Positions 33,728-41,832 of a DNA stretch of 64,000 nt are shown here, one piece after another. Location: assembly GCF_004216475.1 (NCBI RefSeq), contig NZ_CP022303.1, positions 124,001 through 188,000 of the forward strand, read 5' to 3'. Source of the DNA: Thalassococcus sp. S3. Its GTDB lineage: Bacteria > Pseudomonadota > Alphaproteobacteria > Rhodobacterales > Rhodobacteraceae. The notes below the pieces were generated by a model. It worked only from the letters and a program-made list of their open reading frames with translations. It did no database searches and was not told the DNA's origin. How positions within the stretch are numbered: position 1 is the stretch's first letter; every line of letters starts with the position of its first letter. The position numbers and the translations under genes were made by a program.

Positions 33728-34477
33728 TTACTGCGCATAACTTGATCCCTCCTCATCAAGGATGGCCTTCAGCTCGGTCAGATGCCGTGCATCCTGCTCT
33801 GGGTAGGTTTCAAGCTCTTGCGCCGTCTTCTCGGCGATCTCGTCCGAAAGGAGGCGCAAGGGTTGGCCGGTTTGAAGGGCAAGGATGTAAGTCTGGCAGG
33901 CCCTCTCGAAATAGTAGAGCCGATTGAACGTATCCGCGACCGTGTCCCCGATCACCATCACGCCGTGATTGCCCATGATCATCACCTTCTTTTTGGGATC
34001 ATCGAAAAGGCGCGCGCAGCGCTCTCCCTCTTCTTCGAAGGCCAGCCCGCCATAACTGTCGTCAACGACATAGCGATTGAAAAAGGTGCACGCGTTCTGA
34101 TCGACGGGCGGAAGGCGGCTGTCGGCAAGGGCGGCAAGCGCGGTTGCATAGGGCGAATGCACGTGCATGGCACAGCGAGCATGCGAACAATGACGATGAA
34201 GCCCGCCGTGCAGTCCCCAAGCCGTGGGATCCGGTGCATCTGGTCCTTCGAGGGTCGAGGGATCGTTTGCATCAACCACTATAAGATCGCTGGCCTTGAT
34301 GCGGGCGAAATGCATCTGGTTCGGGTTCATCAGGAACCGCGTGCCATCGTCGTTGATGGCGAGAGAGAAATGGTTTGCCACAGCCTCGTGCATGTTCAGC
34401 CGTGCCGTCCATCGGAATGCTGCGGCCAGATCCACTCTTTGAGGCCAGTGATCCAGGTTGGGTCGTTGCTCTGTCAT
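33728..34477 (-). CDS. class II aldolase/adducin family protein
   Basis: The 249-aa protein has the zinc-dependent class II aldolase/adducin fold: MHEAVANHFSLAINDDGTRFL, the metal His cluster in GLHRHCSHARCAMHVHSPYA, and MIMGNHGVMVIGDTVADTFN with another ligand His. Members act as sugar-phosphate aldolases, decarboxylases or epimerases on short acids. The substrate cannot be named. A broken LysR regulator gene lies divergently 92 bp upstream, so its original control has probably been lost. Confidence 0.85.
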   Translation of the reverse strand: MTEQRPNLDHWPQRVDLAAAFRWTARLNMHEAVANHFSLAINDDGTRFLMNPNQMHFARIKASDLIVVDANDPSTLEGPDAPDPTAWGLHGGLHRHCSHARCAMHVHSPYATALAALADSRLPPVDQNACTFFNRYVVDDSYGGLAFEEEGERCARLFDDPKKKVMIMGNHGVMVIGDTVADTFNRLYYFERACQTYILALQTGQPLRLLSDEIAEKTAQELETYPEQDARHLTELKAILDEEGSSYAQ

Positions 34478-34569
34478 CGGGTCCTCCTAGGCCAAGGTTG
34501 CCTGTCGTCTGTCTGATTGACCAACGAAAAAATCGGGGGCATTGCATAAGCTGAGCTAATGAAAAGGTT

Positions 34570-35161
34570 ATGCAATTGGACCAGGGTTTGCCCCCGCTCG
34601 GCTGGCTGCGCGCGTTCGAGGCTGCGCCGCGCGCATCCGGATGTCAGACTGAACATCTCGACCGAGTTGTGGGAGCCCCGGTTGATGGCCGAGGGCGCGG
34701 AAGTGGAAATTCGATATGGGTTGCGGCCACCAGATGGCCTCCGGGCTGAATGTATCCACCGCGGGCACTACTACCCTGTTTGCGCGCCGGGTTATCGGGC
34801 CACGTTGGAAACACTTGCGGAACACCCGCTGTTTCACTGCACCAACCTTCTGGGCAACTGGTCCCAATGGGCGGAAGAGCAGGCGCTCGACTGGACTGAC
34901 CCGCCTGTCACCTATGCCACGACATTTTCCGTCACGATGGCAATCGCCGCATCCGGGGGTGGCTTGGCGCTTGCGCATGATCTGATCGCCAAACATCTGA
35001 TCGAAGAGGGGCGGCTGACCGCTCCGTTCGAATATCGCGCCCAGATGCCGGAAGCCTATTATCTGATCCTGTCGCCCGAGGGTGAGCAGTCAGAGCCGGC
35101 CCGGCGCTTCGTGTCCTGGCTGAAGGACGAGATGGCCGTTGACGATCAAAGAGCGGGTTGA
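34570..35161 (+). pseudogene. LysR-type regulator with internal deletion and frame disruption
   Basis: From ATG 34570 the frame gives MQLDQGLPPLGWLRAFEAA, the normal start of a GcvA-like LysR protein, but ends soon after in nonsense. From about 34625 a different frame gives RRAHPDVRLNISTELWEPRL and then a complete effector-binding domain (EVEIRYGLRPPDGLRAE, YYPVCAPGYRATLE, ASGGGLALAHDLIAKHLIEE, to TGA 35161). The helix-turn-helix and linker, about 85 codons, are missing at a GC-rich joint near 34621-34630. An open frame from 34559 spans the joint but lacks the DNA-binding domain. It was probably the regulator of the divergent aldolase. Confidence 0.85.
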
Positions 35162-35162
35162 C

Positions 35163-35585
35163 CTAGGATTTGGGTCGTGACGGGACCCAGGCATAGCCAT
35201 TTTTGCAAAGAATATAGGCTTCGCGCAGGCCATGTGGCTTGTCCGTCGGCTTCTGCAGGATCGTGGCGCCGACCGCCTTGGCCCGTTCGACCGCAACTTC
35301 GGGATCTGTGTCATAGAGGCGAAGCTCGATACCGGCGCCGCGTGGCGGTGTCTCTGGCAGAAGGCTGAGCAAGGGGTTTGCATGATACGTGCCGTCGCTG
35401 TGAAGCTGGAAGACTTGCGTGCCATAGCGCACGATGGCGAAGTCGGCGGTCACCTGATGGCAGGTCATGTCAAAAACGGTCGTCAGAAAGAGCGCCTGGC
35501 TTTTGACGTCCCGAACAAGAAGGTTCAAACCTAACCCGCTCAGCCCCCGGCCAAGTGCATCCGCATCAATGTTGTCATAGTCCAT
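35163..35585 (-). CDS. VOC-superfamily (glyoxalase/bleomycin-resistance-like) protein
   Basis: The 140-aa protein follows the vicinal oxygen chelate pattern: GLGLNLLVRDVKSQALFLTT with FDMTCHQVTADFAIVRYG in the first half, and GAGIELRLYDTDPEVAVERA with a final GYAWVPSRP in the second. The ATG at 35585 (MDYDNIDADALG) is preferred over one nine codons earlier. It may bind a metal and a small substrate, but the ligands are not certain. It is a single gene, convergent with the broken LysR gene. Confidence 0.75.
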   Translation of the reverse strand: MDYDNIDADALGRGLSGLGLNLLVRDVKSQALFLTTVFDMTCHQVTADFAIVRYGTQVFQLHSDGTYHANPLLSLLPETPPRGAGIELRLYDTDPEVAVERAKAVGATILQKPTDKPHGLREAYILCKNGYAWVPSRPKS

Positions 35586-35621
35586 ATGCTGGCTTGGCGG
35601 ATGAGCCCGCAACTCGTCAAG

Positions 35622-36047
35622 TCAATCCGCATGGCGCTTGCCGGTCTCGTCGATCAACAGCGTGCCGTCTTCCTTGTAATACGGTCCCTCTGGCCAATGG
35701 GGCAACAGATCGAGAACCTTGCCTGACGGTCGGCAGAGGCGCACACCGGTCCTGCAGGCAACTATCGGTCGGTTCACCAGAACCGGATGATCAAGCATCG
35801 CGTCGAGCAGGTCGGCCTCCGGCACCTCTGGGTCCAGCAAACCCAACTCCTCCGCGGGGCTTTTGGTGGTGCGCAATGCCGACCTTGGGGTCAGGTTGGC
35901 GGCGGCAAAGAGGGCCTGAAGCTGGGGCCGGGTCCAGCCGGTTTCCAGATATTCCACCACCACAGGATCATAGCCAGCGTCGCGGATGATCTTCAGAACA
36001 TTTCGAGATGTGCCACAGGCGGGGTTGTGATGAATGACGATGTCCAT
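35622..36047 (-). CDS. arsC: arsenate reductase (ArsC, glutaredoxin-dependent type)
   Basis: The 141-aa protein reduces arsenate to arsenite using glutathione and glutaredoxin. The active Cys lies in HHNPACGTSRNVL near residue 11; the conserved Arg positions appear in ALRTTKSPAEELG and in LVNRPIVACRTGVRLCRPSG. The ATG at 36047 (MDIVIHHNPAC) is the family start; a longer frame is rejected. No arsB, acr3 or arsR gene is adjacent, so a general housekeeping ArsC-like (YffB/Spx-type) role is possible. Confidence 0.85.
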   Translation of the reverse strand: MDIVIHHNPACGTSRNVLKIIRDAGYDPVVVEYLETGWTRPQLQALFAAANLTPRSALRTTKSPAEELGLLDPEVPEADLLDAMLDHPVLVNRPIVACRTGVRLCRPSGKVLDLLPHWPEGPYYKEDGTLLIDETGKRHAD

Positions 36048-36135
36048 GCGCAAGGCTTGGCCATCTTTTGCGACAGTTTCAAGAACACGGGTCAACGGGA
36101 CTTGCGCCCGGCCCGCGCTTTTGAACAATTGGGAC

Positions 36136-37947
36136 ATGGAACACGACCCTTTCCCGTCCTGGCCCGATATCGCCCCCCGTCTGATCGAAACCGCCTCTGG
36201 CCGTGCGCCGGCGGACCTTGTGTTTCGTCAAGGCATTTGGGTCAACGTGCACACCAGAGAGGCGTTGCCGGCTCACGACATCGCAGTGGTCGCAGGGCGG
36301 ATCGCCACGATCGCACCGGATCTTTCACCTCTCATCGGCCCGGAAACCGAGGTCGTCGACGCCAAGGGCCGGTACATGATCCCGGGCCTCTGCGACGGGC
36401 ACATGCATATCGAAAGCGGCATGCTTACCCCGGCGGAGTTTGCCCGGGCCGTGATCCCCCATGGTACGACCACGATGTTCACCGATCCGCACGAGATTGC
36501 CAATGTGCTGGGGCTCGACGGTGTGCGGATGATGCATGACGAAGCGCTGATGCAGCCGCTGAACATCTTCACGCAGATGCCCTCGTGCGCGCCGTCCGCG
36601 CCGGGACTGGAGACCACGGGATACGAGATCACGCCAGAGGATGTGGCCGAGGCGATGACATGGCCCGGTATCATCGGGCTAGGAGAGATGATGAATTTCC
36701 CAGGGGTCTCAAATGCCGATCCAAAGATGCTGGCGGAGATCGCGGCGACCCAGCGCGCAGGAAAGACGGTTGGTGGCCACTATGCCTCTCCCGATCTGGG
36801 CCCGGATTTCGCAGCCTATGTCGCGGGCGGACCCGCCGATGATCACGAGGGAACCTGCGAGGCCGATGCAATCGCAAGGGTTCGTTTGGGCATGCGGTCC
36901 ATGATGCGCCTGGGCAGTGCCTGGTACGACGTGGAGGCGCAGATCAGCGCGGTCACCGAAAAAGGTCTGGATCCTCGTAACTTCATCCTCTGCACCGACG
37001 ACTGCCATTCGGGCACGCTGGTGAATGACGGGCATATGAACCGGGTGGTGCGGCATGCCATCGCCTGTGGATGCGATCCGCTTGTCGCCTTGCAGATGGC
37101 CACATTGAACACCGCGACCCATTTCGGGCTGGAACGGGAGCTGGGGTCGTTGACCCCGGGCCGGCGGGCCGATCTGATCCTGACATCCGATCTGACGAGC
37201 CTCCCGATCGAGGCTGTCTGGGCGAGGGGCCAAAAGATCGCGGAGAACGGCAAGTGTCTGGTGGAGTGTCCGCATTACGACTGGCCGGGCAAGGCGCGCC
37301 AGACCGTTCACGTCAAGCAAGAGCTGTCCGCGATGGACTTTGCCGTTCCTGCGCCTTCAGGGGCGAATGCCGTGCGGGCCAATGTGATCGGCGTGGTGGA
37401 AAATCAGGCGCCGACCAAGGCTTTGCAGGCCGATCTGCCAATCCGCGAAGGATATGTCGAGCCGATTGAGGCGCCGGGTGACATTTGCCATATCTCTCTC
37501 GTCGAACGTCATCGCGCCACCGGGGAGGTGACCAACGCATTTGTTTCCGGGTTCGGGTATGAGGGTGCGATGGCCATGGCGTCCACCGTGGCCCATGACA
37601 GCCACCATATGATCGTGGTCGGCACGGATCGCGCGCAAATGGCGCTTGCCGCAAATCGCCTGCAGCAGGTGGGTGGGGGCGTGGTCATCTTTCGGGAGGG
37701 TAAGGAGTTGGCCCTGGTCGAGCTGCCGATTGCCGGGCTGATGTCGGATCGTCCCGCACACGAGGTTTCGGCCAAGGCCGACGCCATGGTCGCGGCGATG
37801 CAGGCCTGTGGATGTCAGCTTAACAACGCCTATATGCAGCACTCCCTTCTGGCCCTCGTGGTGATCCCTGAACTCCGCATTTCGGACAAGGGTCTTATCG
37901 ACGTCCGTACCTTCCAAGAAATCCCAGTTTTCGAGCCCCTTTCATGA
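36136..37947 (+). CDS. ade: adenine deaminase
   Basis: The 603-aa metal-dependent amidohydrolase converts adenine to hypoxanthine and ammonia. Metal-site sequence GLCDGHMHIESGMLTP lies near residue 86, with FTDPHEIANVLGLDGV, CTDDCHSGTLVNDGHMNRVV and PGRRADLILTSDLTSL following in order, and the adenine deaminase C-terminal domain from about residue 410 (FVSGFGYEGAMAMASTVAHD). The ATG at 36136 is the family-like start. Its stop overlaps the amn start by ATGA, so adenine release and adenine deamination are co-translated steps. Confidence 0.92.
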   Translation: MEHDPFPSWPDIAPRLIETASGRAPADLVFRQGIWVNVHTREALPAHDIAVVAGRIATIAPDLSPLIGPETEVVDAKGRYMIPGLCDGHMHIESGMLTPAEFARAVIPHGTTTMFTDPHEIANVLGLDGVRMMHDEALMQPLNIFTQMPSCAPSAPGLETTGYEITPEDVAEAMTWPGIIGLGEMMNFPGVSNADPKMLAEIAATQRAGKTVGGHYASPDLGPDFAAYVAGGPADDHEGTCEADAIARVRLGMRSMMRLGSAWYDVEAQISAVTEKGLDPRNFILCTDDCHSGTLVNDGHMNRVVRHAIACGCDPLVALQMATLNTATHFGLERELGSLTPGRRADLILTSDLTSLPIEAVWARGQKIAENGKCLVECPHYDWPGKARQTVHVKQELSAMDFAVPAPSGANAVRANVIGVVENQAPTKALQADLPIREGYVEPIEAPGDICHISLVERHRATGEVTNAFVSGFGYEGAMAMASTVAHDSHHMIVVGTDRAQMALAANRLQQVGGGVVIFREGKELALVELPIAGLMSDRPAHEVSAKADAMVAAMQACGCQLNNAYMQHSLLALVVIPELRISDKGLIDVRTFQEIPVFEPLS

Positions 37948-39407
37948 CCCAAATTCATACGCCCGATCTTCCTGCCGCGACCGCATTCACCGATGCCAGC
38001 GCCGCAGTATCCAGACTATGCGCGCTCTACGACGCGTCTACCGAATTCCTGTGTTCCCGCTTCTCCGAAGCGCTTGAAAACGGGGCGCCCAACGCGCGGA
38101 TCCGGGCCTTCTACCCTGAGATCCGCATCACCACCACAACCTATGCGCAGGTCGACAGTCGGCTCAGCTTTGGCCATGTCTCGGCCCCCGGCACCCATGC
38201 CGCGACGATCACCCGGCCTGATCTGTTCCGGAATTATCTGTGCCAGCAGATCGGTCTTTTGATCGAAAATCACGCGCAGCCGGTGACCATTGGGGCCTCA
38301 AAAACCCCGATGCCCATTCATTTTGCCGTATCGGTCGATGACAGCATCACCGTCCCGCAGGAAGGTGCTGCGGACTTTACGTTGCGCGATGTCTTCGACG
38401 TGCCCGATCTCAGCACGACCAACGATGATATCGTGAACGGTACATATCAGGCGGAGGATGGCACCGGACCCCTTGCGCCCTTCACGGCGCAGCGCGTTGA
38501 CTATTCCCTTGCCCGGCTCAGCCATTATACCGCGACCGATCCGGCGCATTTTCAGAACCACGTTCTGTTTACCAACTATCAGTTCTACGTCGAGGAATTC
38601 GAGGCCTATGCCAGGGGAGCCCTTGCCGATCCCAGCAGCGGCTATACCGCTTTTGTGGCGACGGGAAACGAGATCATCACCGATGCCGAGGCGCCGCTGA
38701 CCCCGCCGCTGAAACTGCCGCAAATGCCCACCTATCACCTCAAAAGACCGGATGGGTCCGGCATCACGCTGGTCAATATCGGTGTGGGGCCGTCAAACGC
38801 AAAGACGGCCACCGATCATATCGCGGTGCTGCGGCCTCATGCGTGGCTGATGGTTGGCCATTGTGCAGGCCTTCGCAACACTCAGGCGCTGGGCGATTAT
38901 GTTCTGGCGCATGCTTACTTGCGCGAGGATCACGTGCTGGATGACGATCTTCCCGTCTGGGTGCCGATTCCCGCGCTTGCCGAAATCCAGATCGCGCTGG
39001 AGCAGGCGGTTGCCAACGTCACCGAATTGCAGGGCTATGACCTGAAACGGGTGATGCGCACAGGCACGGTTGCGACGATCGACAACCGAAACTGGGAATT
39101 GCGGGATCAATCCGGTCCTGTCCAGCGTCTCAGCCAATCGCGCGCGGTCGCGCTGGACATGGAAAGTGCCACGATCGCCGCCAATGGCTATCGCTTTCGC
39201 GTGCCCTATGGAACTTTGCTTTGCGTGTCTGATAAACCCTTGCACGGAGAGTTGAAATTGCCCGGCATGGCGTCTGATTTCTATAAGACGCAGGTCTCCC
39301 GGCACCTGCGGATCGGCATCCAGGCGATGGAGGCTTTGCGCGGCATGCCGCTTGAACGTCTCCACAGTCGAAAATTGCGCTCCTTTGACGAGACGGCATT
39401 CCTCTGA
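37944..39407 (+). CDS. amn: AMP nucleosidase
   Basis: The 487-aa enzyme splits AMP into adenine and ribose-5-phosphate. The N-terminal regulatory domain includes FYPEIRITTTTYAQVDSRLS and FAVSVDDSITVPQEG. The C-terminal phosphorylase-like domain has HAWLMVGHCAGLRNTQALGD, VALDMESATIAANGYRF and GTLLCVSDKPLHGELKLPG. Length matches Amn (about 480 aa). It overlaps ade, so the pair forms an AMP to hypoxanthine route. An AT-rich inverted repeat lies directly after the stop. Confidence 0.92.
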   Translation: MTQIHTPDLPAATAFTDASAAVSRLCALYDASTEFLCSRFSEALENGAPNARIRAFYPEIRITTTTYAQVDSRLSFGHVSAPGTHAATITRPDLFRNYLCQQIGLLIENHAQPVTIGASKTPMPIHFAVSVDDSITVPQEGAADFTLRDVFDVPDLSTTNDDIVNGTYQAEDGTGPLAPFTAQRVDYSLARLSHYTATDPAHFQNHVLFTNYQFYVEEFEAYARGALADPSSGYTAFVATGNEIITDAEAPLTPPLKLPQMPTYHLKRPDGSGITLVNIGVGPSNAKTATDHIAVLRPHAWLMVGHCAGLRNTQALGDYVLAHAYLREDHVLDDDLPVWVPIPALAEIQIALEQAVANVTELQGYDLKRVMRTGTVATIDNRNWELRDQSGPVQRLSQSRAVALDMESATIAANGYRFRVPYGTLLCVSDKPLHGELKLPGMASDFYKTQVSRHLRIGIQAMEALRGMPLERLHSRKLRSFDETAFL

Positions 39408-39409
39408 CC

Positions 39410-39445
39410 AAGCAAAAATCAGCAAAAACCCCCATATTTTTGCTT
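39410..39445. other. AT-rich perfect inverted repeat between amn and hup
   Basis: AAGCAAAAAT (39410-39419) is exactly complementary to ATTTTTGCTT (39436-39445) across a 16-nt spacer. It follows the amn stop by two bases. A weak terminator for amn or an operator of the HU gene promoter are both possible. A TTGATG-16-TATCTG pair downstream (39470-39497) could be the HU promoter. Confidence 0.5.
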
Positions 39446-39539
39446 GCAGAGCACCACTATTCGTTGTGTTGATGCACAATATTCCGTTACTATCTGCGGA
39501 TGAGGCCCAAGACATCGGGCAGACGAAGGAGAAAAAAAG

Positions 39540-39827
39540 ATGGCAAAACCCATGACCAAAACCCAACTCGTCGCCGCACTGGCCGAAGAAATGGGCACGG
39601 ACAAGAAAGGCGCAAGCGCAGCGCTTGATGCAATGACCTCGCTGATCACCCGCGAAGTGGCAGCTGGCGGCGCGGTAACCCTGCCGGGCGTTGGCAAGAT
39701 CTATTGCCGCGAACGCCCCGAGCGTATGGTTCGCAACCCGGCCACCGGTGAGCAGTTCAAGAAGGAAGCGGACAAGGTGGTCAAAATGACCATTGCCAAA
39801 GCGCTGAAGGACAGCGTGAACGGCTGA
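39540..39827 (+). CDS. HU-family DNA-binding protein
   Basis: The 95-aa nucleoid protein has the HU/IHF fold: MTKTQLVAALAEEMGTDKKG, ALDAMTSLITREVAAGGAVT, the beta-arm with GVGKIYCRERPERMVRNPAT, and the closing helix. The arm holds RNPATGEQ, matching the HU signature region closely. GAAGGAGAAA precedes the ATG. It is a single-gene unit with an own terminator. Whether it is the main HU or a paralogue cannot be said. Confidence 0.92.
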   Translation: MAKPMTKTQLVAALAEEMGTDKKGASAALDAMTSLITREVAAGGAVTLPGVGKIYCRERPERMVRNPATGEQFKKEADKVVKMTIAKALKDSVNG

Positions 39828-39851
39828 GCCTGTGCCGCACATGGCTTTCGC

Positions 39852-39880
39852 AAGGGTCGCTTAAAGGCGGCCCTTTTTTT
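39852..39880 (+). terminator. rho-independent terminator of the HU gene
   Basis: AAGGGTCGC pairs with GCGGCCCTT (one G-T wobble) around a short loop and is followed by seven T residues (39874-39880). It is the clearest intrinsic terminator in the window. Confidence 0.85.
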
Positions 39881-39947
39881 GTTGGCCATGGTACTGTGAC
39901 GGGTGTGCCAAGGCTCGACTTCTCACCATTCTGCGCGAGGTGAAGAC

Positions 39948-40301
39948 ATGACCGTTCCGATCCTTCTGATGGCGAAAATCCCGGTCCCGGATCTTGAGAC
40001 GGTCCTGCCTTTCTATCGCGCCTTGATTGGCGGGTCTCCGCAATTCGAAGCGGTGGAGTATGGGTGGGTGCAACTGACCGATGATCTGGCGCTTTATGTG
40101 CCCGGCATGGGCGGCGGCGATGGCGTGTCGGGGCATGACACCGATTTTCATCTCGGCCATCCCGACCTCAAAGACCTTTTGGCGCGGCTGTCTCCGCTGT
40201 CAAAGGATGCAGCACTTCACGACAATGCGGACGGATCGCAAAGCCTTGAGGTGAGCGATCCCGCAGGTAACCGTTTGAAGATCATGGCGGTGCCGGCCTG
40301 A
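39948..40301 (+). CDS. VOC-superfamily protein
   Basis: The 117-aa protein shows the glyoxalase/VOC layout: ILLMAKIPVPDLETVLPFYR in the first repeat, VQLTDDLALYVPGMGGG, and a second repeat ending SLEVSDPAGNRLKIMAV, where the Glu and the phrase DPAGN are common in VOC proteins. A CGAGGTGAAG site precedes the ATG. Substrate unknown. It lies alone between the HU terminator and an exporter gene. Confidence 0.78.
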   Translation: MTVPILLMAKIPVPDLETVLPFYRALIGGSPQFEAVEYGWVQLTDDLALYVPGMGGGDGVSGHDTDFHLGHPDLKDLLARLSPLSKDAALHDNADGSQSLEVSDPAGNRLKIMAVPA

Positions 40302-40379
40302 CCTTTCCGGCCATCGCTTGCGCCGCTCCGGAATTTAAGAAATGGTCGCGGAGAGACGAAGACACCAGAAGGGGGCGGC

Positions 40380-41249
40380 ATGGATATCCGTGCGATTTTC
40401 ATGGGGCTTGCCTTTGCGTTGATGTGGTCGTCGGCGTTCAGTTCGGCGCGGATCATCGTCGCCGATGCAGCGCCCATTTATGCGCTTGCGGTTCGCTTCC
40501 TCATCTCTGGTCTGATCGGCGTTTTGATCGCGCTTTTCCTGGGGCAAAGCTGGCGCCTGACACCGGCGCAGTGGCGGGCAACGATCCTCTTTGGAATTTG
40601 CCAGAACGCGCTTTATCTGGGGTTCAACTTCGTGGCGATGCAGACGGTTCAGGCCTCTCTTGCCGCGATTGTGGCGTCCAGCTTGCCGCTGCTGGTCGCG
40701 TTGGCAGGCTGGCTGATCTTTCGCGAGCGTCTGCGCCCTCTGGCCATCGCCGGCCTGATCGCGGGTCTTTTCGGCGTTGTTCTGATCATGGGTGCGCGCC
40801 TTGAGGCTGGTGTGGATCTTTTTGGCCTTTTCCTCTGCGTTCTTGGCGTGATCGCGCTGACCTACGCCACGTTGGCCCTGCGTGGGGCGACCTCTGGCGG
40901 GAACTTCATGATGATCGTCGGTTTGCAGATGCTGGTGGGCAGCGCTGCGCTATTCCCCATGGCCGCTCTGCTGGAGGAGCCCTTTCTGCGCTATTCCCAT
41001 GTCTGGGGGGCGGCGTTTGCCTACACAACGCTCGTCCCCGGTCTGGCCGCCACCTATGTCTGGGTGCGCCTCGTGGACCGGATCGGCGCTGTCAGGGCGG
41101 CGACGTTCCATTTCCTGAACCCCTTCTTCGGCGTGGCGATTGCCGCGCTCCTTCTGAACGAGGCCTTGGGCGCATTGGACGTTCTGGGTGTCGCCATCGT
41201 CACGGTGAGCATCCTTGCCGTGCAGCTGGCGCGACAGGGGCGCGCGTGA
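40380..41249 (+). CDS. DMT-superfamily transporter (EamA)
   Basis: The 289-aa protein has about ten membrane helices in two EamA repeats. The first starts AIFMGLAFALMWSSAFSSAR with FLISGLIGVLIALFLG; the second has LFGLFLCVLGVIALTYATLA and ends with LNEALGALDVLGVAIVTVSI. The phrase ASLAAIVASSLPLLVALAGW is typical of amino acid or metabolite exporters of this family. Substrate cannot be deduced. Confidence 0.85.
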   Translation: MDIRAIFMGLAFALMWSSAFSSARIIVADAAPIYALAVRFLISGLIGVLIALFLGQSWRLTPAQWRATILFGICQNALYLGFNFVAMQTVQASLAAIVASSLPLLVALAGWLIFRERLRPLAIAGLIAGLFGVVLIMGARLEAGVDLFGLFLCVLGVIALTYATLALRGATSGGNFMMIVGLQMLVGSAALFPMAALLEEPFLRYSHVWGAAFAYTTLVPGLAATYVWVRLVDRIGAVRAATFHFLNPFFGVAIAALLLNEALGALDVLGVAIVTVSILAVQLARQGRA

Positions 41250-41356
41250 AACCTGTGGCGATCGCATCACATACTGGATCGGGCACGTGTTTTACTGCTG
41301 CAGGGTACGCGGATTAGGCTATCTAGGTCAGGCAACCGACCGTGAGAGAGACGTTT

Positions 41357-41776
41357 ATGGATCGTCGCCAGTTTCTGACTTTTTCCGCTGCTGCCAGTCT
41401 GTTTCCGCTTGCGGCCCAGGCTGCCTATCACGCCACGCCCTATCGAACGGGCCTGTTGATGGAGATGCGTGAGACCGGAAACGCCTTCATCCTGAATTTC
41501 AACGCGTCATGGTCCCTGACCAGCCAGATCAAGCGGGATACCATCGGTGCGCTGAAGGCAAACAATCCTCAATACAGCTCTTACATCACGTTCATCGATA
41601 TCGACTGGGACACATACGGCCCGTCGCAGATGGCCCAGCGGCTCAAGATCCAGCGGCATTCCACGCTGATCGCCCTGCAAGGCAAGGGAGAGATTGGTCG
41701 GCTGGAAGCTGAAATAGACGAACGTCGTATCAAGGCATTCCTCGACAAAACGCTGGAGGCCGCGCGGGCGAGTTGA
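41357..41776 (+). CDS. Tat-exported thioredoxin-fold-like protein without CxxC
   Basis: The 139-aa protein starts MDRRQFLTFSAAASLFPLAA, a twin-arginine-type signal cleaved near AQA. The mature part (FILNFNASWSLTSQIKRDTI, then YITFIDIDWDTYGPSQMAQR and LIALQGKGEIGRLEAEID) follows the thioredoxin order, but where CxxC is expected the sequence is ASWSLTS and there is no cysteine in the whole protein. ATG 41357 with GAGAGAG upstream is preferred. It may be a structural or chaperone-like thioredoxin relative. It is followed by the GlxA-type regulator gene. Confidence 0.65.
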   Translation: MDRRQFLTFSAAASLFPLAAQAAYHATPYRTGLLMEMRETGNAFILNFNASWSLTSQIKRDTIGALKANNPQYSSYITFIDIDWDTYGPSQMAQRLKIQRHSTLIALQGKGEIGRLEAEIDERRIKAFLDKTLEAARAS

Positions 41777-41832
41777 TCGGGTCAACCGGACTGGTCTAGG
41801 CTTCACGATCAGATCCGATTGCAGCCCACGGC

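Noticed and set aside
34559..35161. The 200-codon frame as an intact LysR gene
   Set aside because: It lacks the helix-turn-helix, and the true LysR N-terminus is visible in another frame starting at 34570.
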